Of a stretch of 64,000 bases of DNA, positions 50,901-60,908 are shown piece by piece (position 1 is the first letter of the stretch; every line of letters starts with the position of its first letter). Made by a program: the position numbers and the translations under genes. The notes under the pieces were generated by a model that did not search any database, was not told the origin of the DNA, and saw only the letters and a list, made by a program, of their open reading frames with translations. Source of the stretch: Nipponacmea schrenckii (Eukaryota > Mollusca > Gastropoda > Lottiidae); the NCBI GenBank assembly GCA_030562195.1, contig JAUJPP010000003.1, positions 24,831,398 through 24,895,397 of the forward strand. The letters are read 5' to 3'.

Positions 50901-53900
50901 TAAATTAGAACTGAATAACTCCTGAAATAAGCAAGTACAAGTGTCAAAAATCTACATGGTAAAACTTAAGACTTGCAATCAAAATCTACAGTAAATATGT
51001 TTAATAATACAGATTTTCGTTGATTGAAACAATTTCCATAACATCAATTGGGTTTGATTATTTGGTTTGAGCGTAATTCAAAGGTGTTTATTCAGGTAAA
51101 TGAAAAGGTAGACTATTTTGATTATAGTTTGTAAGTTGTAAGATCTTTACTCTATATAATAACAGATGGTGAATTATACAGCAGACTTTAATTACATTAC
51201 TACCTCTGTACCTGATATACTACACTCTATCTCTATACACCACATCATATATATTCACTAACTATATTTTGACATGTAAAATTCTCTAAATTATCTTCTA
51301 CTGCCAATTTCTCATGTAGCTGTCTTCTACATTACTCTCAGCTACCATGAGAAAGTGATTTTGCTTATATATGCAGATTATTTGGGTCATTAAGAACTAT
51401 AAACATGGTTGTGTTGATAGAAAATATACAACAGTAGAACAGTGTCAAGTTTACCACCTACTTTCTGTATTTGTTCCAGATATAGATTTAGTTCAAATGG
51501 TCTAGGACAGGGTTTTTTGGAGCAAGGGGGTATTTTTGACAATTTTGGGCGGTCATAACAATGAAAGGAAACTTTTGAAATGTATATTTACCTTTTTGGT
51601 ATCATATTGAATTTCTTCTTGCCATCTCCTTCTTACCCAAATAACTACAAAGAAATTCTTCACTCAGACTCATCAAATTGAAATGTAAATCTTACCTTTT
51701 TGCTGCTGATCCATTTGAATTTTTTCTTGCCGATTCCAACATCCCCTCTCCTGCCCCCCTTTCCTCTCCTCTTCTGCCTGAACCTATCCCACCATCTTCC
51801 CTGCTCCACCTATCCCCACTCTTCCCTGCTCCACCTATCCCCACTCTTCACGTGCTCCACCTATCCCCACTCTTTCCGGTCTCCACCTATCCCCACTCTT
51901 CCCGTCTCCACCTATCCCCACTCTTCCCTTCTCCACCTATCCCCACTCTTCCCTGTCTCCACCTATCCCCACTCTTCCCTGTCTCCACCTATCCGCACTC
52001 TTCCCTGTCTCCACCTATCCCCACTCTTCCCTGTCACCACACTATTCATTTACAATCTGCCTTAATGACTGTCTGTAGCAGCTTGAGTTGAGCTCATTTC
52101 ATTTATCAGTTCTCAAAGAAACAAAAGCCTTTATACTAAATTTAAGTATAATGCCACCATTATCAAGAGTTGTTTTTCTGGGTCTTTTTTTTCCTGCAGG
52201 CATTTCTGTATGATTAACATTTCAAAAGAGCATTTTTTTTCTTTTTTGCTTACATAACCATGGCAATAGATGCATTGTAAATGATACATTTGAATTGAAG
52301 CAGAATTTAGAGTATCGATATCAAAAGGGGTACACAGTTAACAGAAATTTATAAAGATATCAAACATCACATCTTCCAGGTTTTATCAGAGCAATTAGAA
52401 AAGTAAACAGGTAAGTTCAGAAGTTAAAATTAGCAGCAAGAAGTCTGTAGGAGCTAAACTAACAAGAAGCCAATTTGAAGAAAAAAATATCTTGCAGATA
52501 AATCAGGCCATTTCCGTTCTTTTATCTTGAAGAGTTCAGAATATACGTCATAGCTCCAGATTAACGTTACAAAGTCTTCTATAGAAAATTGGCTTTTAAT
52601 CTGACTAAAATATCAAATGTTTAAAGAAATCTGATAAGAAGAACTCATCAAGTCAACTTGGAGAGTATATTTAGATCTGATGTTGGCCAGATGATTCAAT
52701 ACTTAGATAAATTTAAGTACTAAAACTATAAATTAAAGTACCAATTAAATTTGTATTTTATCTTTTATTCAAAACAAAGTTGGAAGCCACCATCATTACA
52801 TATTGCTATAACTTATATTGGAAATTGTTCTGAATTATAAAAATATAACGACTTAAAAAAAACAAATACCCCCTTTAATGTTTTAATTATCTTGAAATGG
52901 ATGAAGGTAAAGGACTATAAATTTTGAGCTGAAAATTCCATAATGAAACACTAAATTCAGTAAGAATACTGTTTTTTTGTAGAATAAAACTCTAGTGTGA
53001 AACTTTTCGTGAATTTGTAGCATAACACTGTTGTATCAAATATTCATGATATACACCTATACCGGTATTATACAAGTAGGTTGAAAAAAGTCATCTCATA
53101 TATTCCAGACCATGTTTTTTATAGTAGATAGTGTTTTTATTGTCTCTCACCTTTCATCTCTACCTGGTACAACCAAGATATCCTTACCCTTCCCTTTCAC
53201 ACTTTTTGTCTTCAGATGTTTCAACAGAAACATTAATAGGGTCAAATGTCATTGCCAAACAGTGTGGTCTAGTTTTCCACATGAACAGATTAGACAAAAT
53301 ACATGGTCAAATTACTGTATGTATAGAAAGAAAATATGATACAGGTATTTAGAAACTGTATCAATATTACCCTTTTGTAAAATGGTGAAAGAATTATATC
53401 CTCAAAATGGCCTTATATACCAGTACTTCTGTGTGCAACTTTAAGGTTCAGTTTTAAAATGTCGCCTCAGAGAGATATAATATTTCAAGGGTAAGATTGT
53501 TCATTCTATTAGAAAGTATCTTATTTTGTCTCAGAATGTACCCATAGGAAACATAAAACGTGATTTATACTTGCACTTTTCTGATTTCCTTCGCATTTCT
53601 GTGCTTCTTGAAATTTCAAAAAACTTGGGCAGATCATAAAGTCACAAATAAAACCTGACAATTATAAACCAGCACTCCAAAATTGACCAAGTTTTGGCAC
53701 AAAAAAACAACTGAATTTTTCATGATATGTTATTGCTTGGCAATGAATGAATTCAGATCCAAATTTTGGTTCCATTTGCTGAAATCAGAATAGTGGAAAT
53801 GCTCTTTAATCCTTGCAAAAAGAGCTGAAGACCACTGTTCAAAAGATTTAGTCTGGAAAATATATTGTTTATACAGTGTTATCTTAATATTGAGAGATTT

Positions 53901-56900
53901 TATTATTCAGCTTGTGTTTTTGGTAAATTCATCATGACATTCTATAAACCAGATATCTGAAGTTTCAATCTTAGAATTGTTGTAATTGATACAAAATGTC
54001 ATGTAGATAGAAATCTAGGAGAGAACAGATTTACCACCCCTGGGAGAATTTACCAATACTGTTCAACCTATCTTACCCCTCCTGACTTAAACCATTCATT
54101 TTACATGTTTACTATCAAATATATTGATAATAGAAAATACCAGGAATTAATCAATGCCTATTTATTTCTCCCAACTCTTTGACTATTGTAGATAGTACCA
54201 TACATTGCAATTCCACCAAAAGTAAATATTTTATGATGCCACTTTTGCAAAAATCTGCTGTTAATTATTAGAGCTACTGCGTTAGTGACATGATAAAAGG
54301 CTAAGTAGGGACCATATGACAGAAAAATTGAAATGATGTAAATAAATGATAAAACCTATAAAAGTTATGCTAAAAACCATATTGGAGAGGAACAAAACAC
54401 ACCACGCATCTTATAAATTACAGATATGTTGAATGTTTTATATGAAATGAACACATACAGATGACCACAAGTTAAGATAGACATATAATTACTATAAGGA
54501 TGGTTACTAATTACCTCATTTTTTATCCTATTCATTGTCTACAACACAATATATAAATATCACTAATAAATCACAGCTAATATTCCACACTTTACACATA
54601 GAGTCCAGTCAAATTCTACTTTAATATAGGACTGTATTAACACTACAGGGAAACTAAGTAATATTCCAGCTGATAGAACTGCCACTTCAATAAAATAAAT
54701 TCAGATGTAATATTGATAAATTAAAATTCAAATATAATAATCCATTTAGTACTGGAACTTGGAATTGAATGATCATTAAATCAACAGGTCTGAAAATATT
54801 GTCAAAATCTATCATGCAAATCCTGACCAGTAGATAGGTCTAGAAAGAATCCTGATTCTACCACAATAATCATAGGACTAGCGAAGATCCTGTTAATATA
54901 CCACAATAATCCACAAAATAGACTGAGATCAGAGAAAATAAAAATCCTTTTACTACTTCATTTCACCATTTAGTATAAAGTTCAGTCCAGTCCCGTATTT
55001 AAATAACAATATCAAGATTTATTACAAAAGGTATTGATAAACTTAGAGTCCATTATCCACTGTCTTTATCTCCTTTTACAAAACTCTTTTACTACTTTTC
55101 ACAATGGGGCTTATAATATACACTACACAAGATATCTCTCGCAGGTCTACAATATACAGTTATATTTCAACTTTATGGAATTCCTCATTCACAGAATGAT
55201 AGTAAAAAGAAACTCGAACCCTGCCTGCCACTCTAGAAGCATAAATGTCAAGATAAAACACACACAAGTTCAACTTGTAGCTAGCAACTAACCATTGATA
55301 AAGTCAAGTAAAACGAAATCCTATACTATCCATTATAAGCATGTTTTATACATACTGTAAATACTTCAGTAGATTTACCCCTTTATAATCACTACTTTAA
55401 TAAACTTTATGTCTTCAATGTTATCTATAGAATTTTAATTCCAATATTTCATAAACTAATTTTAATCCAAATTTCAAATTCCGAATTTGCAGAATATACA
55501 AGATATCACTAGTAGTTCAATAACAAACTTCCATTAGACTATAAAGAAATAATAAGTATGGTACTCCATACACTAAGTAAGCCTTAATGGAATAAAACTC
55601 ATCATTAAATGAATCATAAATATACATATTTCATCATAGAAAATATCTAACTTCACTCATTGGCTGCTTACATACTCTCTCTCTCTCAGTATACTTCCCT
55701 ATTCCTGGCACTCAAGACCATGTTACTATTTATAGAATCTGTCAGGCAGGAGTGCCAGTTCATTTGTTAAAACTGAGAGAAAGTTGATTCCTAATTTTTT
55801 AGATACAAGATATTCAACCTGCACTGCTCTTCAATCTTAGAAACAAATATCATCTGCATTTTTCTCAAGATGTTCAGTTCTCATAATACATTGTCAACAA
55901 AGTCAAATAATCAATATCTCAATTATTAATCAATTCTTAATAACAACAGATGTGACACAATAGATTCAAGAAAATATCAAAAGTAACTTACTGTACTATA
56001 AATATATTGATGCTAACTGTAAGTTAACTACGTTTTGGATAACAAATTAAGTTAAAAATAAGCTGTAACTTTAAACATGTGATTCTGTTGTTTTTCACAA
56101 TGTAATTATCAACTTCTTCAAAATACATAACAAAATCCTGAATTTAGCAACTTTTGATTATTAAAGAGAGAAAAGGAAACAAAGTTTATCAGATCAAAAC
56201 AAGCTCACATAAATTATTTAATAAAAAATCTGATTGTAATAATATGTAAATATCCAAAATCCTTTGCTTATTACAAATAAATAAAACGGTTTGAGTCTTC
56301 TTCTCTTCAGCACCTTATGGTCTAATGAAGACAGGCAACGAATGAACGGACGCCATGAAAGTTGCAATAAGGGAATTTTGCCTGGCAGCAGCATTTGCCT
56401 ACTCTTGTTGCGATTTTACACCGGTCTTTAAAGTACCGGTACACAGATTGTAGCTCATTGGACCTCAGTTTACTGTCCCATTCAAGTGACTCCTTTTCCA
56501 TATTTAATATAGAAAATTTACATATTCATATAGAAATCGAAAAAATTGTTCATTGCACACTATGTGGCATTATTATCTTAGTCCAATTAGTAGAAAGTAA
56601 AACTGATGTAGTTCATGTATCATATGATCCTGGTCAACCCAACTTTGAAAGGTGGAAGAAGACAAACATCCTAGAATTCAACATCTTAGTGGATAAAATT
56701 CAATAACTCATGAAGATCATGTACTTATAGTGATTGGAAAGCCAAACCTTACACTGCATCGACCTTCCAATCAGTTTAAAGCTTCCAAGCTATATATGCA
56801 TTAGACCGAATCATCTTGTCTCTCACTGCCTTCAGCAGAGAGACAGAAGACCAAAGTATGAAAATATCGTTAAATAGCGCAACCAATTTGGTTGCGTTAA

Positions 56901-59900
56901 AATATTTGTCTACCTTGGGTTTTTTTTTTATCAAAAAGTTTCATTTTTCCTGTATGTTATTAGGTCAGCTACATACCACCCCCCTATTTGACAGAATAAA
57001 CCACTGATTGTTGACTCTAATCTAAGTTGAAATATCTAATCGTGGAGCTATTTTTAAGATGGTTGCCATTTTAAATAAGACTTACTATCACTTACTGGCA
57101 TTGAAAATTTCAGCCAATCATGATTTAGATCACGTTTAATGTTTATTTGATAAAGATGGCGACTTCGATTGTGTAAAAAGCCGTCTGATGAACATTTATC
57201 GAATTTGCAAACAAGTTCATAATGTCATTTTGTTGAAAGGTACATATAATCCCACAATTATCGTTAACTTTACAAAATATACGGTTTTCAAAGATCTAAA
57301 GGAAGTATAACAAAATTTCATGTTCTCAACAGGCTTGGTCGTCTGTCTCTAAATACGTAGTATTATTCAGAGTCAACATGTTGGTCTATATATGCATATA
57401 TACTCTTTCAAAATCTATATTATCATTTTTCATATTATTTTTTCCAAATCCCTCCCACCCTCCTCTAAAAATATAATATCTGTCAAACACTATGTAAATA
57501 TTAACATTTAGCATGAACATAAAATTTAGTACTCAAGAATAGTCAATATGTGTATATATTCATCAGTGAACTTACCTAGTGTCATAAAGTAACAGGGACC
57601 TTAAATTTTGGAGATTTTCATTTTTTAAAAACCCTTTATCTATTTATTAAATTTTTTTGGCATGATAAAATGCATCTTTATGGATGATAACTTAGTTTTT
57701 TTGAATATTTCTTTATTTGAGTATATGTTATTTATAGCAGTATGTATATCTACTGATGAGTATATATTTTTAATTGCCAAGTTTAAAATCTTCAAACTTT
57801 ATGGTCATTCTAAGACCTATTATCCCTTTTATATACTGTAAGGTAACAAAACTAACAACATGGTTAAGTCGAATTAAACACATATTAATTCAGATTAAAA
57901 AATATCACGTTATAATCAGATATTTGATTCATCATCTGCAGCAGTAAAAGGGCAAACTGACCTTGTCTTAGTTTATTATGTCAACACAATATTCCAATAT
58001 TACAATAATCATTGTTAATGGTATTATTCATTATCATGAGCATGGATTGAGTGTCAAATGTAATCAATGGAAATATAATATTTCATATTAATGTCAAAAG
58101 ACAAGAAATGTCAATGATAATTCAATAATTCTGTATTCATGTAGAATTAATACAGTGATTATTGTTACAAGGATCTTCAAATATCTAAATTTAATGACAA
58201 ATGATCCTTACACCTTATTAATTTAATTTCCATTAATTAAAAACTTTCATGAAGAGAAATTCTCAAAAATGAACAGTCATTAGAAAAAGTACAGGTAGTG
58301 AATTAGTCCTAAGTAATATATATTTTTCAGAAAAGAATTCACAGAAGAAGAACTGACAACAGTGAGGTATTGTTTGTTTTTGATTCTTAAAATAAGCTTG
58401 TACACTGTTTTGTGTGACTGAATAGACCTTGGAGAAAAAAGCCTTAGTATCAGATTGAACATTCAAAAAAAATGCCTACTATTATAAATCAAATCACTTT
58501 AGAAACTGTGAAGGAGATTTCTAACATTCTGAACTTAATTGCAAAAGCAATTTGCTGTATAATCATGAGTTTAAAATAAAGTGATATGAAGGGAGTTCTA
58601 TGTCCTACTCTTCTGTGCCTTATGATCTAATGAAGACAGATCATGAGGTTGAAGAAAATTTAATCTTATTACCTGAATGGCAGATACAATCATTTGAACA
58701 ATGTATTATTAATGTATGTATGCATCTATGTATGAAATCTTCTAACCATAAAACAATTGTTGAATCGAAATCAAGAAACAGCAAATATGGAAGAATAAGG
58801 GCCATCAAATATAACTGAGACACTATATCCAGGAAGTAAGCAATTATAAAATATAAACAAACTTACTTTTCATCTTCTATGTCCATAGCCTCCAGTTCGG
58901 ACGTCACCTCCTCAATTTCACGACGTAGCTCCTAGAAATTAATAAATCATGTATAATTCATTCAATCTTCATACATTAGTCACAAGCATTGAAAAATAAT
59001 AATAATAATAATAATAATAAATGTATTTATAAAGCGCTGAAATCCACTTTGCATGGAGAGTGCCCAAAGCGCTGAATGTATTTCAAAATACCAATAATAA
59101 ACCCAAAGATCCAAACATTAAATTTCTATCAAGGATTGAATAAAAAATTTTATAATTCTTTGAAAGGATGATAAATGGTGAAAACTAATTCATTGAATTT
59201 ACTTAGTGTTCATAATACAAATTACAAATAATACTTAAGCGATATTTAGAGGTAGATATCACAGTAAATATCAGAACACAATTTCATGGTATACTACTCC
59301 TTTGTTTATTTTACACTACGTTTCAAAAATTTACACTGTTATCATATTTTTATCATGATAATGACAATGTAAAATGTTGAAACTTAGTGCACAATAAAAC
59401 CCAGGAGTAGTATAAGCTTACCATAAAATTTTGTTCCAGTATTTAACAAATTTCAAAGAGAGATTTAGATAGAAGTGTATCAAGACATGAAAATATATAA
59501 CTCTGCTCTTTTTGTCTTGTTCTTCATTTGTATAGTTTATCTTAGAACTAAGGAAGCATACCTGAATCTCATCTATAAGCTGTTTCTTCTTATCTCTGAT
59601 ACTGTTTAGTAATGTTCTTTCATTGGAAGGAAGATCTGGAAATAAAGGAACCAAATAAGTTTTCAATTAATTGATACAACAGATGCAATACTTTCAGTTT
59701 ATGAAAAACAATTACCAGTATCACATCTTCTCTCATTCACTATTCTATTCCTTAATCCTTCAACAGAATGGTAAGAGATTTGAAACCGGATTAATTAATT
59801 TTAATGTAATGACTGAATACCACCATTACAACAGCTCAAATTTCTGCCTAATACAGATAACATAACCAAATCTCTAAATTTCTGTTAAGAACATTCTCTT

Positions 59901-60908
59901 AAAATAGGCTACTGGTACTGGTATATCTGTCTCATGTCACTTTATCAAGTATGGATACTGGACATTTAAGGCACCAAATGAGACCAAATAGTTTGTAGTC
60001 TACTTAATTAAATAATGAAAGGTACTCTTTTATTATACAGTGATTCTTGCACTGATACTTATGAATCAGGGACTGTGAGTGTAGATTGGAGTCTGGAGAG
60101 TTCCTTAACTTTAACTCAGTGACAGTAGACCTATACTTTATTAAATAGAATCCAAATGGATGATCAAAGGGATATAAATGCAGCATACTAATTATCTCTA
60201 GAGATGCGTACACATGCTATAAGTAGTAAAACATAGGTAACTATGTAGCTCTCCTATAAATCTGAAATGGGTGTTGTCATAACTTTTTGTTGTCATTTAG
60301 TTTCAGACGACCTAAATTTTTATTCTATTTTGGCGGTCTTATATATCATGTGTACCTTCTTCGTTGAAACCACCATCTTGATTAGTTTCCACCATGGTGG
60401 CACTCATTTCTCGCTAATCTACTAAATAGTTAGGTTTGTTTGTGAATGGCTAAATATCAAATTCTCTCTCTCCTATCATCAACTTCCTCTTCTAGCAAAG
60501 TCAGCCATTATTAATGTCTCGTGAAATCTCGTTCGAACGAGAACAGGTGCATTGGTCAAAAAAAGTGAATAGATCTCAAGATTGTTTTGTCGTTTTTAAA
60601 TGAACAGATCTAAACAAAGCAAAAAAACAGTATTTATAATCTGCGCAATTCAAGAAGTGGTCGATCGACAAAGCGCTGACTATTCTTGGAGTGACGAATA
60701 AAAGACACGCCTACTTTTACTCCACAATAATAATATGGACTGACTAATACTGGAAAGCAGAGAATGTTTGTTAGTCAGAAATTGGACTTTCCGACTTCTT
60801 ATCACCGATTGACCGATTGCTGTTGAAGGGTTATGGTTATGTCTTTAAATGTAAGATGTAATATATGTCTTGTTCCTTACCTCCGTCTGCTTTATTGGCT
60901 TTCTCCAT
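23920..60908 (-). CDS. CYTH1: Cytohesin (ARF guanine-nucleotide exchange factor)
   Basis: Minus-strand coding exons are 60881-60908 (or 60356-60407), 59562-59635, 58867-58931, a doubtful 51696-51750, then 36641-36759, 28354-28434, 27754-27866, 27283-27431, 26521-26632, 25597-25673, 25018-25174, 24426-24495 and 23920-23995. Phases agree throughout. The protein has a short coiled coil ([20 protein letters not shown]), a Sec7 domain with [15 protein letters not shown] (catalytic Glu ~152) and [20 protein letters not shown], and a PH domain ([14 protein letters not shown]...). It ends [19 protein letters not shown], where vertebrate cytohesins end in a polybasic tail. Sec7 loads GTP on ARF, and the PH domain binds PIP3 at the plasma membrane. 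The length is ~391 aa (human 394-400). The GG rather than GGG at the start of PH matches the high-affinity diglycine isoform. The symbol is by family; there is one gene here for the four vertebrate paralogues. Confidence 0.95.
24715..25000. repeat. Dispersed repeat with tandemly duplicated 3' part
   Basis: GTAGCACATGGGGCCATGGT...AATCCTAACTGAAGCAATTGG occurs twice, at about 24822 and 24921, a ~99-base spacing. Upstream of it GCGCAATGAGGGAAATTTTG...GGCAGCATAAGTTTACTCT recurs diverged at 28860-28960 and 56340-56500. It is probably a SINE-like family, and no clear A/B boxes are visible. The second unit ends just beyond the donor of the cytohesin exon at 25018-25174. Confidence 0.6.
27050..27282. 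repeat. Tandem repeat abutting a splice donor
   Basis: CACTAAGTAAATGCATATCT...AACTAAGTAAATCCATGTTAC recurs about four times with a spacing of 60-80 bases. The last unit contains the donor of the Sec7 exon (minus-strand GTAAGTAACATAGATTTACT). Each unit carries a near-copy of the intron start, with GT changed or shifted. Confidence 0.7.
28435..36640 (-). other. Cytohesin intron (8.2 kb)
   Basis: No gene is seen on either strand. It holds a SINE-like fragment (28860-28960), an AT microsatellite near 28258-28272, and a dispersed repeat fragment at 34625-34720 (GCAGCAGGTCAATATACTG...TCATGTTTATTCTAAGAC). The remainder is unremarkable AT-rich sequence. Open frames here show no family resemblance. 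Confidence 0.5.
37016..39195 (+). mobile_element. Pearl-like element, second subtype
   Basis: It opens GATAGCTTGCCAGGCAAGG then ATACGCCCACTGGCAGCA, and ends with an ACGG tract (39084-39146) and a hairpin finishing GTGGGCGTATAAAAA (39181-39195). The core differs from that at 105-6034. It is built on TTCAATAGGGTTCATCCTTG, CAAGTTTCATCAAAATCCAT, TAGAGTGTTTACRAGC and GAACGCGTTTTCAAGAAC, in about 11-12 units with GGGTTCATCCTT spaced 158-163 bases over most of the length. The termini and period are shared while the core sequence is different. It lies in a cytohesin intron. Confidence 0.8.
39084..39146 (+). repeat. (GGAC)n microsatellite
   Basis: About 15 tandem GGAC units with one GACC interruption. 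It is the ACGG tract of the surrounding pearl-like element. The GRTDGRTD frame translated from it is not a gene. Confidence 0.95.
39905..40165. repeat. ~28-bp imperfect tandem repeat
   Basis: Units of the type AAAGAACTATCAGAGACCAT plus ATAT vary in length from about 20 to 30 bases. Around ten copies lie in a cytohesin intron. Confidence 0.75.
41074..41093. repeat. (ATG)n microsatellite
   Basis: Six to seven ATG units in intronic sequence. Confidence 0.85.
47700..48315. repeat. 62-bp minisatellite
   Basis: CTGTTGGTAGATGACAAGTT begins at 47761, 47823, 47886, 47948, 48010, 48072, 48134, 48196 and 48258, nine units 62-63 apart with diverged flanking units. Central copies are nearly identical (GTTTCCAGCAGATGCTGATA...), which implies recent homogenisation. 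The minus-strand frames through it are repeat artefacts. Confidence 0.95.
50493..50712. repeat. Two adjacent hairpins
   Basis: The first has arms 50493-50518 and 50544-50569 (26 bp, two mismatches, ATAATTATAGGATAAATACA...). The second has arms 50623-50652 and 50683-50712 (30 bp, one mismatch, TATATCAGGATAAAGGTTGG...), and its loop itself contains AATGCG...CGCATT. They are probably MITE-type foldbacks in a cytohesin intron. Confidence 0.85.
51592..51644 (-). pseudogene. Candidate pre-Sec7 exon, version 1 (frame-damaged)
   Basis: On the minus strand an acceptor TTTCTTTGTAG precedes 51644 and a donor GTAAAT follows 51592. The 53 bases resemble the conserved cytohesin exon: the GGC frame gives [10 protein letters not shown], against the family's GRKKFNMDPKK. 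The length is two bases short of 55, and the frame would need one more G before AAGAAGAAA and one more A in the final A run. It is either a damaged duplicate, or the real exon with two small sequence errors. A second version lies ~50 bases upstream in the gene. Confidence 0.45.
51696..51750 (-). CDS. Candidate pre-Sec7 exon, version 2 (in frame)
   Basis: The minus-strand 55 bases end at a strong donor AAAAAG|GTAAGAT. With an AG at 51751-51752 they join phase-correctly to exon 58867-58931 and to exon 36641-36759 (encoding [19 protein letters not shown]). Cytohesins have (I/M)GRKKFNMDPKK here, so the match is good over IGKKKF and poor after it. The acceptor lacks a pyrimidine tract because the sequence upstream is a purine-rich minisatellite on this strand. 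It is the only frame-compatible candidate I found in the 22 kb between the neighbouring exons. Confidence 0.4.
51773..52037. repeat. 25-bp pyrimidine-rich minisatellite
   Basis: CCACCTATCCCCACTCTTCC plus CTGCT/CTGTCT, about 10-11 copies, almost purely C/T on the plus strand. It lies just upstream (in cytohesin orientation) of the candidate exon 51696-51750. Pro/Ser-rich frames through it are artefacts. Confidence 0.92.
53216..53344 (+). other. Orphan exon-like segment opposite cytohesin
   Basis: A long pyrimidine tract ending TTTTTGTCTTCAG leads into 129 open bases (phase 1 to phase 1, 43 codons, including [20 protein letters not shown] and [10 protein letters not shown]) that end at ACAG|GTATTT. 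The composition looks coding, but I recognise no family and find no partner exons. It may be one exon of a nested gene, a retrogene remnant, or chance. Confidence 0.3.
57480..57840. mobile_element. Foldback element (ATTCATCAGTGAA family)
   Basis: GCATGAACATAAAATTTA...ATATATTCATCAGTGAACTT at the left is mirrored, diverged, by CTACTGATGAGTATATATTT...TTTATGGTCATTCTAAGACC at the right. Partial copies occur at 3185-3285, 6155-6255 and 34625-34720. No coding capacity. Confidence 0.6.
58995..59021. repeat. (AAT)n microsatellite at repeat edge
   Basis: About nine AAT units are followed by GTATTTATAAAGCGCTGAAA and, later, CCCAAAGCGCTGAATG. AGCGCTGAA occurs twice, which suggests the end of a small interspersed element. 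Confidence 0.8.
59274..59436. mobile_element. Foldback MITE, copy 2
   Basis: GAACACAATTTCATGGTATA...CTACTCC at the left pairs with GGAGTAGTATAAGCTTACCA...GTTC at the right. It shares GACAATGTAAAATGTTGAAAC with the copy at 21821-22025. It lies in a cytohesin intron 126 bases from exon 59562-59635. Confidence 0.75.
60356..60407 (-). CDS. CYTH1: Alternative first coding exon of cytohesin (1b)
   Basis: The minus-strand ATG at 60407 gives [17 protein letters not shown] plus one base, then donor GTACAC at 60355-60350. The phase matches exon 59562-59635 exactly. The internal ATG at residue 5 sits in an ideal GCCACCATGG context. This would replace MEKANKADG of exon 60881-60908. The implied second promoter should lie in 60408-60880. 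Confidence 0.6.
60527..60542. promoter_or_regulatory. 16-bp perfect palindrome between first exons
   Basis: TCTCGTTCGAACGAGA reads the same on both strands. It lies 119 bases upstream of exon 1b in a locally CG-containing stretch, so it could be a binding site for a dimeric factor. Function is not shown. Confidence 0.4.
60881..60908 (-). CDS. CYTH1: First coding exon of cytohesin (1a)
   Basis: The minus-strand ATG at 60908 gives MEKANKADG plus one base, followed by a strong donor GTAAGG at 60880-60875. The phase fits exon 59562-59635. Short charged N-termini before the coiled coil are typical of cytohesins. Confidence 0.7.

Larger units (their letters stand above)
36760..51591 (-). other. 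Cytohesin intron (~15 kb)
   Basis: It holds a pearl-like element (37016-39195), a ~28-bp tandem repeat (39905-40165), a short (ATG)n run (41074-41093), a 62-bp minisatellite (47700-48315) and a pair of hairpins (50493-50712). Between these I see no gene. Confidence 0.5.
51751..58866 (-). other. Cytohesin intron (7 kb)
   Basis: It contains the minisatellite at 51773-52037, an exon-like segment on the plus strand (53216-53344), a SINE-like fragment (56340-56500), a short CGCAACCAA/TTGGTTGCG palindrome (56878-56896) and a foldback element (57480-57840). Otherwise no gene is recognised. Confidence 0.5.

Noticed and set aside
51678..52091. Pro/Ser-rich frames of 121-137 codons
   Set aside because: They are produced by the 25-bp pyrimidine-rich minisatellite.
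56395..56706. 103-codon plus-strand frame in a cytohesin intron
   Set aside because: Its first half is a dispersed SINE-like repeat, and there is no family resemblance or splice context.
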